64,000 nucleotides of DNA from Acidimicrobiaceae bacterium. GTDB taxonomy: Bacteria; Actinomycetota; Acidimicrobiia; Acidimicrobiales; RAAP-2. A model generated the notes under the pieces. That model did no database searches. It worked only from the letters and a program-made list of their open reading frames with translations, and was not told where the DNA came from. Of the stretch, positions 47,377-63,009 are shown piece by piece. Each line of letters starts with the position of its first letter. Position 1 is the stretch's first letter. Position numbers and translations under genes: made by a program. The stretch spans positions 1 to 64,000 of the forward strand of contig DAHVAJ010000047.1 in NCBI GenBank assembly GCA_027314705.1, written 5' to 3'.

Positions 47377-48924
47377 GTGCTAACAGTCATCACGCAGGTC
47401 CCCTATCCGAGTTGGCTCAATGTCGGAGACAACACGTGGCAGCTCGTGGCCGCCACGTTCGTCGGCCTGATGAGCCTGCCCGCCCTGGCGGTCCTGTACG
47501 CCTCGCTCGTCCAGAAGAAGTGGGCGGTGAACGTGCTCGGCATGATGTTCGCCGGCTTCTCGATCGTCATGGTCTGCTGGTACCTCTACGAGTACAAGAT
47601 GGGCTTCGGGCCCAACTCGTGGGGCGGCGGCGTGAAGAACGGGGTCCAGACGCAGTTGAGCGGTGTGGGGGGGTGGACGCACTTCATCGACAACCTCTGG
47701 GGCAAACCGGGCTCCATCACCAGCCCGGCGGGCGAACAGGGCCAGGCGATCTCGGCGGCCAATACGGCGATCCCCTTCCACTTCCCGACCTCGACGCTGG
47801 CCTACTTCCAGTTCGTGTTCGCTGCCATCACCCCGCTCCTGTTCATGGGCAGCGTCCTCGGGAGGATCAAGTTCAGCGCCTGGTGCCTGCTGGTGCCGCT
47901 GTGGTCGACGTTCGTCTACAGCATCGATGCCTTCCTGCTCTGGGGTGGGGGCTACTTCGCCCAGGAGGGCGCGCTCGACTTCTCGGGCGGCTACGTGATC
48001 CACATGTCCGCCGGCGTCTCGGGCTTCGTGGCGGCATGGGTCCTCGGGCCCAGACTGCTTCGAGACAGACAGCACGCCATCCCCAACAACCTGGTGATGG
48101 CGGCAGTCGGCGCCGGCATCCTGTGGCTCGGGTGGAACGGCTTCAACGGCGGTGACCCCTACTACGCCGGGGCCGACGCTGCAGCGGCGGTGGTCAACAC
48201 CAACCTGGCGACGGCGGCCGGCGTGCTGGTGTGGGTGGCCATGGACGCCTGGTTCACCAAGGAGAAGAAGCCGACCTTCCTCGGGGCCGTGAACGGCATG
48301 ATCTGCGGGCTGGTGGGGATCACACCGTCCGCCGGCTGGGTCAACGGCCAGGGGGCCATCGCCGTCGGTGTCATCTGCACCGCCGTGGTGTGGGTGGCCT
48401 GGAACTACCTCTCGAAGGTCCGCCCGTTCTCCAAGGTCGACGACGCCCTCGGGGTCATCTACACCCACGGCATGGCCGGCCTGATCGGTGGGCTCCTGGT
48501 CGGTGTCCTCGGCGACCCGAACATGGTCGAGTACGGCTGTGGCCACCTGGACGCCGCCGGGCAGGTCGTGGCCACGACCCAGAACTCCTACGTGGCCACC
48601 TCCGCCCACTGCACGCCCTTCTCGGTGAGCGGGCTCATCTACACCGGCTCGGCCCACCAGCTGTGGGAACAGTTCCGGGCCGCGGTGTGGGTGATCCTCT
48701 GGTCGGCCGTCATCACCTTCATCCTCATGAAGCTGATCGGCCTGGTGCTCCGGGGCGCCCGCTACAAGGACGAGGTCCTCGAGGTCGGCGACCTGGCCAT
48801 CCACGGCGAGGAGGCCTTCCCGGAGGCCACCCTGGCCGAGCGGGTCGGGGCCTTCTCCATGGCCGGCGTCACCTCCTCATCGGAACCATCCGAGGAGCTA
48901 CCGTCCGACAGACCCGGTAGCTGA
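47377..48924 (+). CDS. amt: ammonium transporter
   Basis: Amt core: GGYVIHMSAGVSGFVAAWVLGPR, WLGWNGFNGG, NTNLATAAGVLVW, CGLVGITPSAGWV, HGMAGLIGGLLVG; GTG start chosen. Confidence 0.93.
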   Translation: MLTVITQVPYPSWLNVGDNTWQLVAATFVGLMSLPALAVLYASLVQKKWAVNVLGMMFAGFSIVMVCWYLYEYKMGFGPNSWGGGVKNGVQTQLSGVGGWTHFIDNLWGKPGSITSPAGEQGQAISAANTAIPFHFPTSTLAYFQFVFAAITPLLFMGSVLGRIKFSAWCLLVPLWSTFVYSIDAFLLWGGGYFAQEGALDFSGGYVIHMSAGVSGFVAAWVLGPRLLRDRQHAIPNNLVMAAVGAGILWLGWNGFNGGDPYYAGADAAAAVVNTNLATAAGVLVWVAMDAWFTKEKKPTFLGAVNGMICGLVGITPSAGWVNGQGAIAVGVICTAVVWVAWNYLSKVRPFSKVDDALGVIYTHGMAGLIGGLLVGVLGDPNMVEYGCGHLDAAGQVVATTQNSYVATSAHCTPFSVSGLIYTGSAHQLWEQFRAAVWVILWSAVITFILMKLIGLVLRGARYKDEVLEVGDLAIHGEEAFPEATLAERVGAFSMAGVTSSSEPSEELPSDRPGS

Positions 48925-49317
<393 letters not shown>

Positions 49318-49357
49318 GGCCCCGCCCTCCTCCCCGGGGCTGGGGATCGGTGCCGCA

Positions 49358-49389
49358 CGAGCGGCCGGCCCCCCCCGGCCGGCCGCTCG
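49358..49389. terminator. second stem-loop between convergent glnK and gpmA
   Basis: Perfect 13-bp stem CGAGCGGCCGGCC / GGCCGGCCGCTCG with C6 loop. Confidence 0.7.
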
Positions 49390-49420
49390 GCGCGTCCGGG
49401 GGGCCGCCGTCGCGGCTCGG

Positions 49421-50176
49421 TCAGCCGGCCTGGCGGCGGACGGCCTCGGCTGCGGCTGCGGCTGCGGCCGGGTCGCCGAGGAACCCCTGGGCCACGACCG
49501 AGAGGTCGTCACCGAGCTCGTAGCGGAAGGGGATGCCGGTCGGGATCTCGAGGTCGACGATGGCATCATCGTCGATGCCCTCGATGTGCTTGCGCAGGGC
49601 CCGCAGGCTGTTGCCGTGGGCCACGACGAGCACGGCCCCACCCCGACGGCCCTCGGCCAGGAGGTCGGGCACGATGGCGTCCTCCCAGTAGGGGACGGTG
49701 CGGGCCACCACGTCGGCCAGGCACTCGGTGAGGGGCAGGGCGTCGGAGGGTACGTCCCGGTAGCGAGGGTCACCCGACGGGTCGTGCTCCGTCCCGCGGG
49801 CCACGGCCGGTGGCGGGGTGGCGTAGCTGCGGCGCCACTCCCGCACCATGGCCTCGCCGTGGCGGCCGGCCGTCTCCTTCTTGTCGAGCCCCTGGAGCGC
49901 CCCGTAGTGGCGCTCGTTGAGCCGCCAGCTCCGCCGCACCGGCAGCCAGGTGCGGCCCACCACCTCGAGGGTGAGCTGGGCGGTGCGGATGGCCCGGGTG
50001 AGGAGCGAGGTGTGCAGGACCCGCAGGTCGGGTCCCCGGTCGCCCCCGAGGAGCGCGCCGGCGGCCCGGGCCTCGTCCTCGCCCCGTGGGGAGAGGTCGA
50101 CGTCGACCCAACCGGTGAAGAGGTTCTCGGCGTTCCAGCGGGACTGACCGTGGCGCAGGAGGACCAGTTCGGGCAC
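49421..50176 (-). CDS. gpmA: 2,3-bisphosphoglycerate-dependent phosphoglycerate mutase
   Basis: [64 protein letters not shown]. Confidence 0.95.
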   Translation of the reverse strand: MPELVLLRHGQSRWNAENLFTGWVDVDLSPRGEDEARAAGALLGGDRGPDLRVLHTSLLTRAIRTAQLTLEVVGRTWLPVRRSWRLNERHYGALQGLDKKETAGRHGEAMVREWRRSYATPPPAVARGTEHDPSGDPRYRDVPSDALPLTECLADVVARTVPYWEDAIVPDLLAEGRRGGAVLVVAHGNSLRALRKHIEGIDDDAIVDLEIPTGIPFRYELGDDLSVVAQGFLGDPAAAAAAAEAVRRQAG

Positions 50177-50232
50177 GTGGAGAGCGTATCCCCGCCGGTC
50201 CCGACGGTGATTGATTATAACGATTCAATAAA

Positions 50233-50253
50233 CTTGCATCAAGGCTACTCAAC
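50233..50253 (+). promoter_or_regulatory. HAIR (HspR-associated inverted repeat)-like operator upstream of dnaK
   Basis: CTTGCAT-N7-ACTCAAC versus consensus CTTGAGT-N7-ACTCAAG: 11/14 with exact N7 spacing; hspR is in the same operon; TATACT -10-like hexamer at 50259-50264. Confidence 0.7.
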
Positions 50254-50442
50254 TTTGCTATACTGGTCCTCGGAGTCCCGGGCGCGTCGGGGCTCCGGGA
50301 CCACCCGAACCGGGGGCCGGCCGTGCGCCTGGCGGCCGGCCGGCGGGACCCGCAGAGGGACGACCGGGCGGTAGCGCACCGGACGAGACGCACAGCAGCA
50401 ACGGACCCGGGCCCGAGAGGGCCGGGAGTAGGAGGCAACAGC

Positions 50443-52278
<1,836 letters not shown>

Positions 52279-52284
52279 TCGGCG

Positions 52285-52911
52285 GTGGCGGCAGCTGACC
52301 AACCGCGCCCGGCGCCCGGCCCGGACGACATCGGTCCCTCCGGGCCCGGGCCCGGGCCCGACGACGACGAGGTGCTCGAGGCCGAGCTCGTCGAGGAGCC
52401 GGACGCCTCCCCCGAGGAGAGCGAGGTGCTGGAGGGCGACGTGGTCGAGGTGGATCCCGTCGCCTCGGCCCTGGCCCAGCGGGACGAGTACCTGGACTCC
52501 CTGCGACGGCTCCAGGCAGAGTTCGAGAACTACAAGAAGCGCGTGGTCAAGCAGCAGGCCGACCAGGTGGTCCGGGCGGCAACGACCCTGGTGGACAAGT
52601 TGCTGCCCGTGCTCGACGCCCTCGACCTGGCGGTCGAGCACGCGGGCGACCCCGACTCGGGCGACGCCAAGGCCCTGGTGGCCGCCTCCGGCCTGCTGCA
52701 GAGCACGCTGGCCAAGGAGGGCCTCGAGCGCATCGATCCCCAGGGCGAGGCGTTCGACCCGACCGCCCACGAGGCCGTCGGTCACCTGCCGCCGGGCGAG
52801 GACGAGGACGCGGCCGGCCCGGGCGAACCAGTGGTGGCCCAGGTCATGCGGGCCGGTTACCGCTTCGGCGGCACGGTCATCCGGCCGGCCATGGTGACCG
52901 TCCGGGGCTAG
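52285..52911 (+). CDS. grpE: nucleotide exchange factor GrpE
   Basis: LQAEFENYKKRVVKQQ; LLPVLDALDLAVEH; C-terminal VMRAGYRFGGTVIRPAMVTV. Confidence 0.95.
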   Translation: MAAADQPRPAPGPDDIGPSGPGPGPDDDEVLEAELVEEPDASPEESEVLEGDVVEVDPVASALAQRDEYLDSLRRLQAEFENYKKRVVKQQADQVVRAATTLVDKLLPVLDALDLAVEHAGDPDSGDAKALVAASGLLQSTLAKEGLERIDPQGEAFDPTAHEAVGHLPPGEDEDAAGPGEPVVAQVMRAGYRFGGTVIRPAMVTVRG

Positions 52912-52977
52912 GGCACCGATCGGCAAGGTGGAACGAGCGACAGGACGCTGAGAGCAGCGAGCCAGAGAAGAGACACG

Positions 52978-54084
52978 GTGGCGCCGCAACGCGAATGGTT
53001 CGAGAAGGACTACTACAAGACCCTCGGCGTGCCGAGCACCGCCACGGCCAAGGAGATCACCAGCGCCTACCGGAAGCTGGCCAAGCAGCACCACCCGGAC
53101 GCCAGCCCGGGCAGCGACGAGATGTTCAAGGAGATCTCGGCCGCCTACGACGTCCTCGGTGACGCCGACCGCCGCAAGGAGTACGACGAGGTCCGGGCCA
53201 TGGGACCGGCCGCTGCGGGCGGCTTCCCCGGCGGCTTCCCCGGGGGCGGCACCACGTTCCGGGTCGAGGACATGGGCGATCTCGGCGACCTGTTCGGCGG
53301 CTTGTTCGGGCGGGGGCGTCGGGGTGCGGGCACCCAGCCCCAGCGCGGCGCCGACGTCGAGACCGAGCTCCACCTCTCCTTCGAGGACGCGGTCCAGGGG
53401 GTGACCACCTCGGTCAACGTGACCACGGACGTCCGGTGCCACACCTGCTCGGGCTCGGGCTCGGCCCCCGGCACCCGACCGGACCGCTGCCCGCGCTGCG
53501 GCGGGAGCGGCACGCTCCAGGACGACCAGGGACTCTTCTCCCTGAGTCAGATCTGTCCGCAGTGCGGGGGCCGGGGGACGATCGTGACCCATCCCTGCCC
53601 GACCTGCTCGGGTAGCGGAGTCGAGCATCGCAACCGCTCGGTCAAGGTCCGCGTCCCGGCCGGCGTCGAGGACGGCCAGCGAATCCGGGTGAAGGGCCGG
53701 GGCGCGGCCGGCCGGGGCAACGCACCGGCCGGAGACCTGTACGTGATCGTCCGCGTCGGCAGCCACGGTGTCTTCGGGCGCCGGGGCCGCAACCTCACGC
53801 TGACCGTGCCGGTCTCCTTCGCCGAGGCCGCCCTCGGAACCACCCTCACCGTGCCCACCCTCGCCGACCCGGTGACGCTGAAGGTGCCTGCCGGCACCCC
53901 CTCGGGTCGTACCTTCCGGGTGAAGGGCCGGGGTGTGCCGGCGGGAAGGAAGTCCGCCACGGGTGATCTGCTGGTGACCGTCGAGGTGGCCGTCCCCGGG
54001 GAGCTCACCGACGAACAACGCACCGCGGTGGAGGCACTGGCCCAGGTCATCGTGCCACCCGCCCACAACCGGCTGGGGGTATGA
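52978..54084 (+). CDS. dnaJ: molecular chaperone DnaJ
   Basis: J-domain with KQHHPDASPG; four CxxCxGxG-type zinc repeats; GTG start. Confidence 0.96.
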   Translation: MAPQREWFEKDYYKTLGVPSTATAKEITSAYRKLAKQHHPDASPGSDEMFKEISAAYDVLGDADRRKEYDEVRAMGPAAAGGFPGGFPGGGTTFRVEDMGDLGDLFGGLFGRGRRGAGTQPQRGADVETELHLSFEDAVQGVTTSVNVTTDVRCHTCSGSGSAPGTRPDRCPRCGGSGTLQDDQGLFSLSQICPQCGGRGTIVTHPCPTCSGSGVEHRNRSVKVRVPAGVEDGQRIRVKGRGAAGRGNAPAGDLYVIVRVGSHGVFGRRGRNLTLTVPVSFAEAALGTTLTVPTLADPVTLKVPAGTPSGRTFRVKGRGVPAGRKSATGDLLVTVEVAVPGELTDEQRTAVEALAQVIVPPAHNRLGV

Positions 54085-54085
54085 G

Positions 54086-54496
54086 ATGACCGGCGACCTC
54101 CGCACCAGGGCGGTCTACGTGATCTCGGTGGCCGCCGAGCTGGCCGGAGTCCACCCGCAGACCCTGCGCGTCTACGAGCGCCGGGGCCTGCTCGAGCCCA
54201 CGCGGACCCAGGGGGGCAGCCGGCGGTTCAGCGAGGCCGACCTCGAGCGCCTCCGCCGCATCCAGGCCCTCATCCAGGAGGGCCTCAATCTGGAGGGCGT
54301 CCGTCGGGTCCTCGAGCTCGAGGCCGAGGTGGCGCGGCTCGAGCGCGAGGTGGCCGCCACCCGGGCCGCGGCCCGTGAGGCCGTGGCCGTGACGCACCGG
54401 CAGTACCGACGCGAGCTCGTGCCGCTCTCGCAGCTGCCGGCCCCGACCCGACCGCAGCGGCGCAGCACGACCCACGGAACAGGAGGTCTCCGATGA
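54086..54496 (+). CDS. hspR: MerR-family heat shock repressor HspR
   Basis: [69 protein letters not shown]; located 3' of dnaJ. Confidence 0.93.
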   Translation: MTGDLRTRAVYVISVAAELAGVHPQTLRVYERRGLLEPTRTQGGSRRFSEADLERLRRIQALIQEGLNLEGVRRVLELEAEVARLEREVAATRAAAREAVAVTHRQYRRELVPLSQLPAPTRPQRRSTTHGTGGLR

Positions 54497-56985
54497 GTGT
54501 GAACCCCGAACGGTGGACTCTGAAGACCCAGGAGGCGGTGGCCGGCGCCGTGGAGAAGGCGCGGGGGGCGGCCAACGCCGAGGTCACGCCGGACCACCTG
54601 CTTGCGGCCGTCCTGGACCAGCCCGAGGGCATCGCCCTGCCCATCCTGGCCCGCGTGGGGGTGGAGCCGGCCGTGGTGTCCAGGCGCATCGGCGACCGGC
54701 TCGGCCGGCTGCCCAAGGCCTTCGGCGGGGCGGAGCCGTCCGTCGACCGTGAGCTCCGCGACGCCCTGGAGGCGGCCGATCGGCAGCGGGCCGAGATGGG
54801 CGACGAGTACGTCTCGGTCGAGCACCTGCTACTGGTCCTGGCCGATCGCCTCGGCGTGGACAAGGACGCGCTGCTCACCGCCCTGCGCTCGGTGCGGGGC
54901 AGTCACCGGGTGACCAGCCAGAATCCCGAGGAGACCTTCCAGGCCCTCGAGAAGTACGGCCGGGACCTGACCGCCCTGGCCCGCCAGGGGAAGATGGACC
55001 CGGTCATCGGCCGGGACGAAGAGGTGCGCCGGGTCATCCAGGTGCTCTCCCGCCGGACCAAGAACAACCCCGTCCTCATCGGTGAGCCCGGCGTGGGCAA
55101 GACGGCCATCGTCGAGGGCCTGGCCCAGCGCATCGTCGAGGGTGACGTTCCCGAGAGCCTCAAGGGCAAGCGGGTGATCAGCCTCGACATGGCCTCGATG
55201 GTGGCCGGGGCCAAGTACCGGGGCGAGTTCGAAGAGCGGCTGAAGGCGGTGCTCAAGGAGATCGCCGACGCCGAGGGCGAGATCGTCACCTTCGTCGATG
55301 AGCTCCACACCATCGTGGGGGCGGGCGGGGGCTCGGAGGGGGCGATGGACGCGGGCAACATGATCAAGCCCATGCTGGCCCGGGGCGAGCTCCGTCTCAT
55401 CGGGGCCACCACCCTCGACGAGTACCGCCAGTACGTCGAGAAGGACGCCGCCCTCGAGCGCCGCTTCCAGCAGGTCTTCGTGCCGCCCCCGTCGGTCGAG
55501 GACACGATCGCCATCCTGAGGGGCCTGAAGGAACGCTACGAGGTCCACCACGGCGTGCGCATCCAGGACGCGGCCCTCGTGGCCGCGGCCGTGCTGTCCG
55601 ACCGGTACGTGACGGGCCGCTTCCTTCCCGACAAGGCCATCGACCTGATGGACGAGGCAGCCAGCCGGCTCCGCATCGAGATCGACTCGATGCCCACCGA
55701 GCTCGACGTGGTCACCCGTCGGCTCCGCCAGCTCGAGATCGAGCGCATGGCCCTGGCCAAGGAGACCGACCCGGCATCGGCGGAGCGGCTGGCCCGGCTC
55801 GACGAGGAGGCGGCCAATCTCCAGGAGGAGTCGGCGGCCATGACCGCCCACTGGCAGGCCGAGAAGGACGCCATCACCACCATCCAGTCCCTGAAGGGCC
55901 AGCTCGAGCAGAAGCGGAGCGACGCCGAGCGCCTCAGCCGTGAGGGGAACCTGGCCGAGGCCTCGGAGATCACCTACGGGGTGGTCCCCGAGCTCGAGCG
56001 CCAGGTCGAGGAGGCCACGGCCGCCCTCGACCGCCTCCAGCTGGGCCAGCGCTTCCTGAAGGAGGAGGTCGACGCCGAGGACGTGGCCGAGGTCGTGAGC
56101 CGGGCCACCGGCGTGCCCGTGAGCCGCCTGCTCGAGGGCGAGGTCGAGAAGCTCGTGCGGATGGAGGACGCCCTCCACGCCCGGGTGGTCGGTCAGGACG
56201 AGGCCGTCTCGGCCGTGTCCAACGCCATCCGGCGCAGTCGGGCCGGCCTTTCGGACCCGCACCGGCCCATCGGCTCGTTTCTGTTCATGGGGCCGACCGG
56301 GGTGGGCAAGACGGAGCTGGCCCGGGCCCTCGCGGAGTTCCTCTTCGACGACAGCCGGGCCATGGTGCGTATCGACATGAGCGAGTACATGGAGCGCCAC
56401 TCCGTGGCCCGCCTCGTCGGCGCGCCCCCGGGGTACGTGGGCTACGAGGAGGGCGGCCAGCTGACCGAGGCCATCCGCCGCCGGCCGTACGCGGTGGTGC
56501 TCCTCGACGAGCTCGAGAAGGCCCACCCGGACGTGTTCAACACCCTCCTCCAGGTCCTGGAGGACGGGCGCCTGACCGACGGCCAGGGCCGGACCGTCGA
56601 CTTCACCAATACGGTGCTCATCATGACCTCGAACATTCCCGGCGAGCCCATCGAGCACTTCAAACCCGAGTTCGTCAACCGCATCGACGAAATCGTCCGC
56701 TTCCACCCGTTGACCGAGTCCGACCTCAACAGGATCGTCACCATCCAGCTGCAGGGTCTGCGTTCGCGGCTGGCCGACCGGCGCCTCACCCTCGAGGTCA
56801 CCCCGGAGGCCGAGTCGTGGCTGGCCCACGCCGGCTTCGACCCCGACTTCGGGGCCCGGCCGCTGCGCCGGCTCGTCCAGCGCCAGGTCGAAGATCCCCT
56901 GGCCCTCGCCCTGCTGGAGGGGCGCTACCCCGAGGGCTCGACGGTCATCGTGGACGCCAAGGACGACGCCGTCGTCCTGGTGTGA
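54493..56985 (+). CDS. clpB: ATP-dependent chaperone ClpB
   Basis: [37 protein letters not shown]; coiled-coil middle domain; [18 protein letters not shown]. Confidence 0.95.
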   Translation: MSVNPERWTLKTQEAVAGAVEKARGAANAEVTPDHLLAAVLDQPEGIALPILARVGVEPAVVSRRIGDRLGRLPKAFGGAEPSVDRELRDALEAADRQRAEMGDEYVSVEHLLLVLADRLGVDKDALLTALRSVRGSHRVTSQNPEETFQALEKYGRDLTALARQGKMDPVIGRDEEVRRVIQVLSRRTKNNPVLIGEPGVGKTAIVEGLAQRIVEGDVPESLKGKRVISLDMASMVAGAKYRGEFEERLKAVLKEIADAEGEIVTFVDELHTIVGAGGGSEGAMDAGNMIKPMLARGELRLIGATTLDEYRQYVEKDAALERRFQQVFVPPPSVEDTIAILRGLKERYEVHHGVRIQDAALVAAAVLSDRYVTGRFLPDKAIDLMDEAASRLRIEIDSMPTELDVVTRRLRQLEIERMALAKETDPASAERLARLDEEAANLQEESAAMTAHWQAEKDAITTIQSLKGQLEQKRSDAERLSREGNLAEASEITYGVVPELERQVEEATAALDRLQLGQRFLKEEVDAEDVAEVVSRATGVPVSRLLEGEVEKLVRMEDALHARVVGQDEAVSAVSNAIRRSRAGLSDPHRPIGSFLFMGPTGVGKTELARALAEFLFDDSRAMVRIDMSEYMERHSVARLVGAPPGYVGYEEGGQLTEAIRRRPYAVVLLDELEKAHPDVFNTLLQVLEDGRLTDGQGRTVDFTNTVLIMTSNIPGEPIEHFKPEFVNRIDEIVRFHPLTESDLNRIVTIQLQGLRSRLADRRLTLEVTPEAESWLAHAGFDPDFGARPLRRLVQRQVEDPLALALLEGRYPEGSTVIVDAKDDAVVLV

Positions 56986-57082
56986 CGTCGACGCCGTCGT
57001 CCTGGTGTGACGTCGACGCCGTCGTCCTGGTGTGACGTCGACGCCGTCGTCCTGGTGTGACGTCGACGCCGTCGTCCTGGTG
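56965..57082. repeat. 25-bp tandem repeat, 4 full copies plus an 18-bp partial copy
   Basis: Unit GACGCCGTCGTCCTGGTGTGACGTC at 56965, 56990, 57015, 57040; partial at 57065-57082. Confidence 0.98.
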
Positions 57083-57093
57083 ACCTCCGCCGG

Positions 57094-58134
57094 TCAGGCG
57101 CCTCGGTAGGTGGCGGCGTACCCCCCGGCATCGACCAGGGCGCAGAAGGTGGCCGAGGCGCACGACACCGACGCCGCGGCCACCGTCCCGCCGCGGAGCA
57201 CCGGGACCGGTGCGGCCCAGACACCGTCCTGCCAGGTCACGGCCGTGCCGTCGGAGCGGGCGGCCACACAGAACGTGGTCGTCGGGCAGGAGACCGAGTA
57301 GACCAAGGCGGGGGAGCCGGGGACGGATGGCCTGGCGGTCCACCGGTTGCCGTGAGAGGTGACGACCGCACCATCCAGGCCCACCGCCGTGCAGGAGGCC
57401 TGGGCGGGGCACGAGACGCTCTTCAACGGGCCGGCGACCGGCGCGGGCGTCGTCGACCAGGACCGACCGTCGAAGGTGGCGATGCGTCCGGTGGTCCCGA
57501 CCGCCACGCACCAGGTGGGGCCGGCGCACGACAGACCGAGGACGGCCTGCGTCCCGCCGACGGTCTCGGAGGGCACCGGGGGCGACCACGACCTGCCGTC
57601 GAAGGTCGCGGCCGCACCAGCGCTGCCGACGGCCATGCAGAACGTGGGCGACGTGCACGAGACCAGCGTCACCGGTGCCACCGGCCCCGTCGGTGCCGGT
57701 CCGACCGTGACCCCCGTCGACCAGGTCGTCCCGTCGAAGGCGACCGCCCGGGAGGCCGAGGTGGCCACACAGAAGGTCACGGTCGGACAGGACACCGAGT
57801 TCAGCGTGCCGCCGGCCTGGAGCTGCCGGGGCGGCGACCACCGATCCCCCAGGAAGGTGGTGGCAGCACCGTTCGCGTCCACGGCCACGCAGGAGGTCCC
57901 GGTGGCACAGGACACCCCGTAGAGTCCGGTCGCGCTGGGACTGCCGGCACCGGGCTCCACCGCCACCGGTGCCGACCAGGTTCCTCCGGCGGCCACCGTG
58001 GTGGCGGCCGGCCCGGTGCAGCCGCAGGCGACCGCGGCGACGACCGCTCCGGTCACGAGGACGAGGGCCCGGGACGTCGGGCGGCGACCGGGAGCCCGCC
58101 ACCGCGGCCCATCGCATGCCGGCGCCCGCGTCAT
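57094..58134 (-). CDS. exported protein with seven ~45-aa repeats (predicted seven-bladed beta-propeller)
   Basis: N-terminal signal/lipobox-like region; seven W..P/S...SC-x5-C.AV...G.A.TF.G repeats. Confidence 0.85.
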   Translation of the reverse strand: MTRAPACDGPRWRAPGRRPTSRALVLVTGAVVAAVACGCTGPAATTVAAGGTWSAPVAVEPGAGSPSATGLYGVSCATGTSCVAVDANGAATTFLGDRWSPPRQLQAGGTLNSVSCPTVTFCVATSASRAVAFDGTTWSTGVTVGPAPTGPVAPVTLVSCTSPTFCMAVGSAGAAATFDGRSWSPPVPSETVGGTQAVLGLSCAGPTWCVAVGTTGRIATFDGRSWSTTPAPVAGPLKSVSCPAQASCTAVGLDGAVVTSHGNRWTARPSVPGSPALVYSVSCPTTTFCVAARSDGTAVTWQDGVWAAPVPVLRGGTVAAASVSCASATFCALVDAGGYAATYRGA

Positions 58135-58183
58135 GGGGCGACCCTACGCCCCTCGGAGGCCGCCCACCCCCGGGCTACACTGA

Positions 58184-60800
<2,617 letters not shown>

Positions 60801-60804
<4 letters not shown>

Positions 60805-62111
60805 TCCCGCGCTACGCACCCCGGGAGATGGCCGACCTCTTCACCGACGAGGCCCGCTTCGCCATGTGGCTCCGGGTCGAGCTGCTGGCCACCGACGGCT
60901 GGGTCGAGGTCGGTGACGTGCCGGCCGAGGTGGCCGAGGCCTGCCGGGCCCGGGCTCCGGTGGTCGACGCGGCGTTCGTCACCGCCGTGGCCGAGCGCGA
61001 GCGGGTCACGGACCACGACGTGGCCGCCTTCGTCGACGTCGTCCAGTCGTCGGTCGGTCAGCCCGAAGGCTCGTGGATCCACTACGGCCTCACCTCCTCC
61101 GACGTGGTCGACACCGCCCTGTGCGCCACCCTGACCCGGGCGGCCGACCTCCTGGTGGATGCGGCCGAGGGCCTCATGCGGGCCTGCGCGACCCGGGCCC
61201 GGGAGACGATCGACGTCCCGGTCACCGGGCGCACCCACGGCATGCACGCCGAGCCCACCACGTTCGGGGCGAAGTTCGCGCTCTGGGCATTGCAGGCCGG
61301 GCGCGACGTCGAGCGCCTGCGGGCGGCACGTCGACGGGTGGCGGTGGGCAAGCTCTCGGGGGCGGTCGGGACCTACTCGAACATCGACCCCCGGGTCGAG
61401 GCCCACGTCTGTGAGGCCCTCGGTCTCGAACCCACCCCGGCCACCCAGGTGGTGGCCCGGGACCGCCACGCCGAGTACCTGTGGGCCTGTGCCTCGGTCG
61501 GCACCACCATCGAGACGATCGCCACCGAGGTCCGCCACATGGCCCGCAGCGAGCTCGGCGAGGCCGAGGAGCCGTTCACGTCCGGCCAGAAGGGCAGCTC
61601 GGCCATGCCCCACAAGCGGAACCCCATCCTCTCGGAGCGCCTGTGCGGCCTGGCCCGGGTGCTGCGGGGCTACCTCTCGGCCGGCCTCGAGGACGTGGCC
61701 CTCTGGCACGAACGGGACATCTCGCACAGCTCGGTCGAGCGCGTCGTCCTGCCCGACGCCTCGACCCTCACGCTCTACATGCTCCAGAGGGCGACCGGTC
61801 TGGTCGAGGGACTGGTGCTCCACCCGGAACGGGCCCGAGCCACCCTGACCGAAGGCAGCCACGGCCTCGTCTTCAGCCAGTCGGTGCTCCTCGCCCTCGT
61901 GGCCGCCGGCCTCAGCCGGGACGCGGCCTATCGCATCGTGCAGCGGGACGCCCGGTCGGCCTGGGAGGAGGGCCGGTCACTGCGGTCCGTGCTCGAGGCC
62001 GACGCCGAGGTCACCCTGACCCCGGACCAACTGGACGACGCCTTCGACCTGGCGCGTACGCTGCGCAACGTCCACCGGTTCACCGACGCCCTGGAGGAGC
62101 TCGACCCATGA
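60801..62111 (+). CDS. purB: adenylosuccinate lyase
   Basis: IPRYAPREMADLFTDEARFAMWLRVE; GRTHGMHAEPTTFG; GQKGSSAMPHKRNPILSERL. Confidence 0.96.
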
Positions 62112-63007
62112 CCGATCCGACCCCCCTTCCGCTCCTCTCATCGGGCAAGGTCCGAGAGCTCTACGACGCCGGCGACGACCGCATCCTCATGGTCGCCTCC
62201 GACCGCATCTCGGCCTTCGACGTCGTCATGGCCGAGCCGATCCCCGAGAAGGGTCGGGTCCTCACGGCCATGACGGCGGCGTGGCTGGAGGAGCTCTCGG
62301 ACCTCGCCCCCAACCATCTCCTCAGTGCCGACGTGGCCGACTTCCCCGAGGGGGCGGCCGCCCTTCCGGGCGGGACCGCCTACCTGGCCGGCCGCTCCAT
62401 GCTCGTGCGCCGGGGCGACATGCTGGCCATCGAGTGCATTGTCCGCGGCTACCTGGCCGGCTCGGCCTGGAAGGAGTACGAGCGGGCGGGCACCGTGCAC
62501 GGCATGGCCGTACCGCCCGGCCTGCGCCACGCCGAGCGCCTTCCCGAGCCCATCTTCACCCCGTCGACCAAGGCCATCGAGGGCCACGACGTGAACATCG
62601 GGATGGACGAGGCCCGCGACCTGGTGGGCACGGAGGCGGCCGATGCCGCGGCCGAGCTGTGCCTCGCCGCGTACGCCCGGGCGGCGGCCCGGGCCGAGGA
62701 GCAGGGCATCGTCATCTGCGACACCAAGTTCGAGCTCGGGTGGATCGACGGTGAGCTGGCCATCTGCGACGAGGTGCTGACCCCGGACTCGTCCCGCTTC
62801 TGGCCGGCCGACGACTGCGCCCCGGGCACCAATCCACCCTCCTTCGACAAGCAGCCGCTGCGCGACTGGCTCGAGGCCCAGGCCTGGGACAAACAGCCGC
62901 CCCCACCGGCCCTGTCCGAAGCCGTCGTCACCGCCACCTCGGAGCGGTACATCGCCGCCTACGAGCGGGTCTGCGGTCGTTCGCTCACCGACTGGTACGG
63001 TGCCTGA
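62108..63007 (+). CDS. purC: phosphoribosylaminoimidazole-succinocarboxamide synthase
   Basis: [76 protein letters not shown]. Confidence 0.97.
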   Translation: MTDPTPLPLLSSGKVRELYDAGDDRILMVASDRISAFDVVMAEPIPEKGRVLTAMTAAWLEELSDLAPNHLLSADVADFPEGAAALPGGTAYLAGRSMLVRRGDMLAIECIVRGYLAGSAWKEYERAGTVHGMAVPPGLRHAERLPEPIFTPSTKAIEGHDVNIGMDEARDLVGTEAADAAAELCLAAYARAAARAEEQGIVICDTKFELGWIDGELAICDEVLTPDSSRFWPADDCAPGTNPPSFDKQPLRDWLEAQAWDKQPPPPALSEAVVTATSERYIAAYERVCGRSLTDWYGA

Positions 63008-63009
63008 AG

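Noticed and set aside
56965-57082. CRISPR array
   Set aside because: Copies are directly adjacent without spacers and there are no cas genes; it is a tandem repeat.
56945-58117. Minus-strand ORF with repeated [23 protein letters not shown]
   Set aside because: Out-of-frame reading through the 25-bp tandem repeat and the propeller gene.
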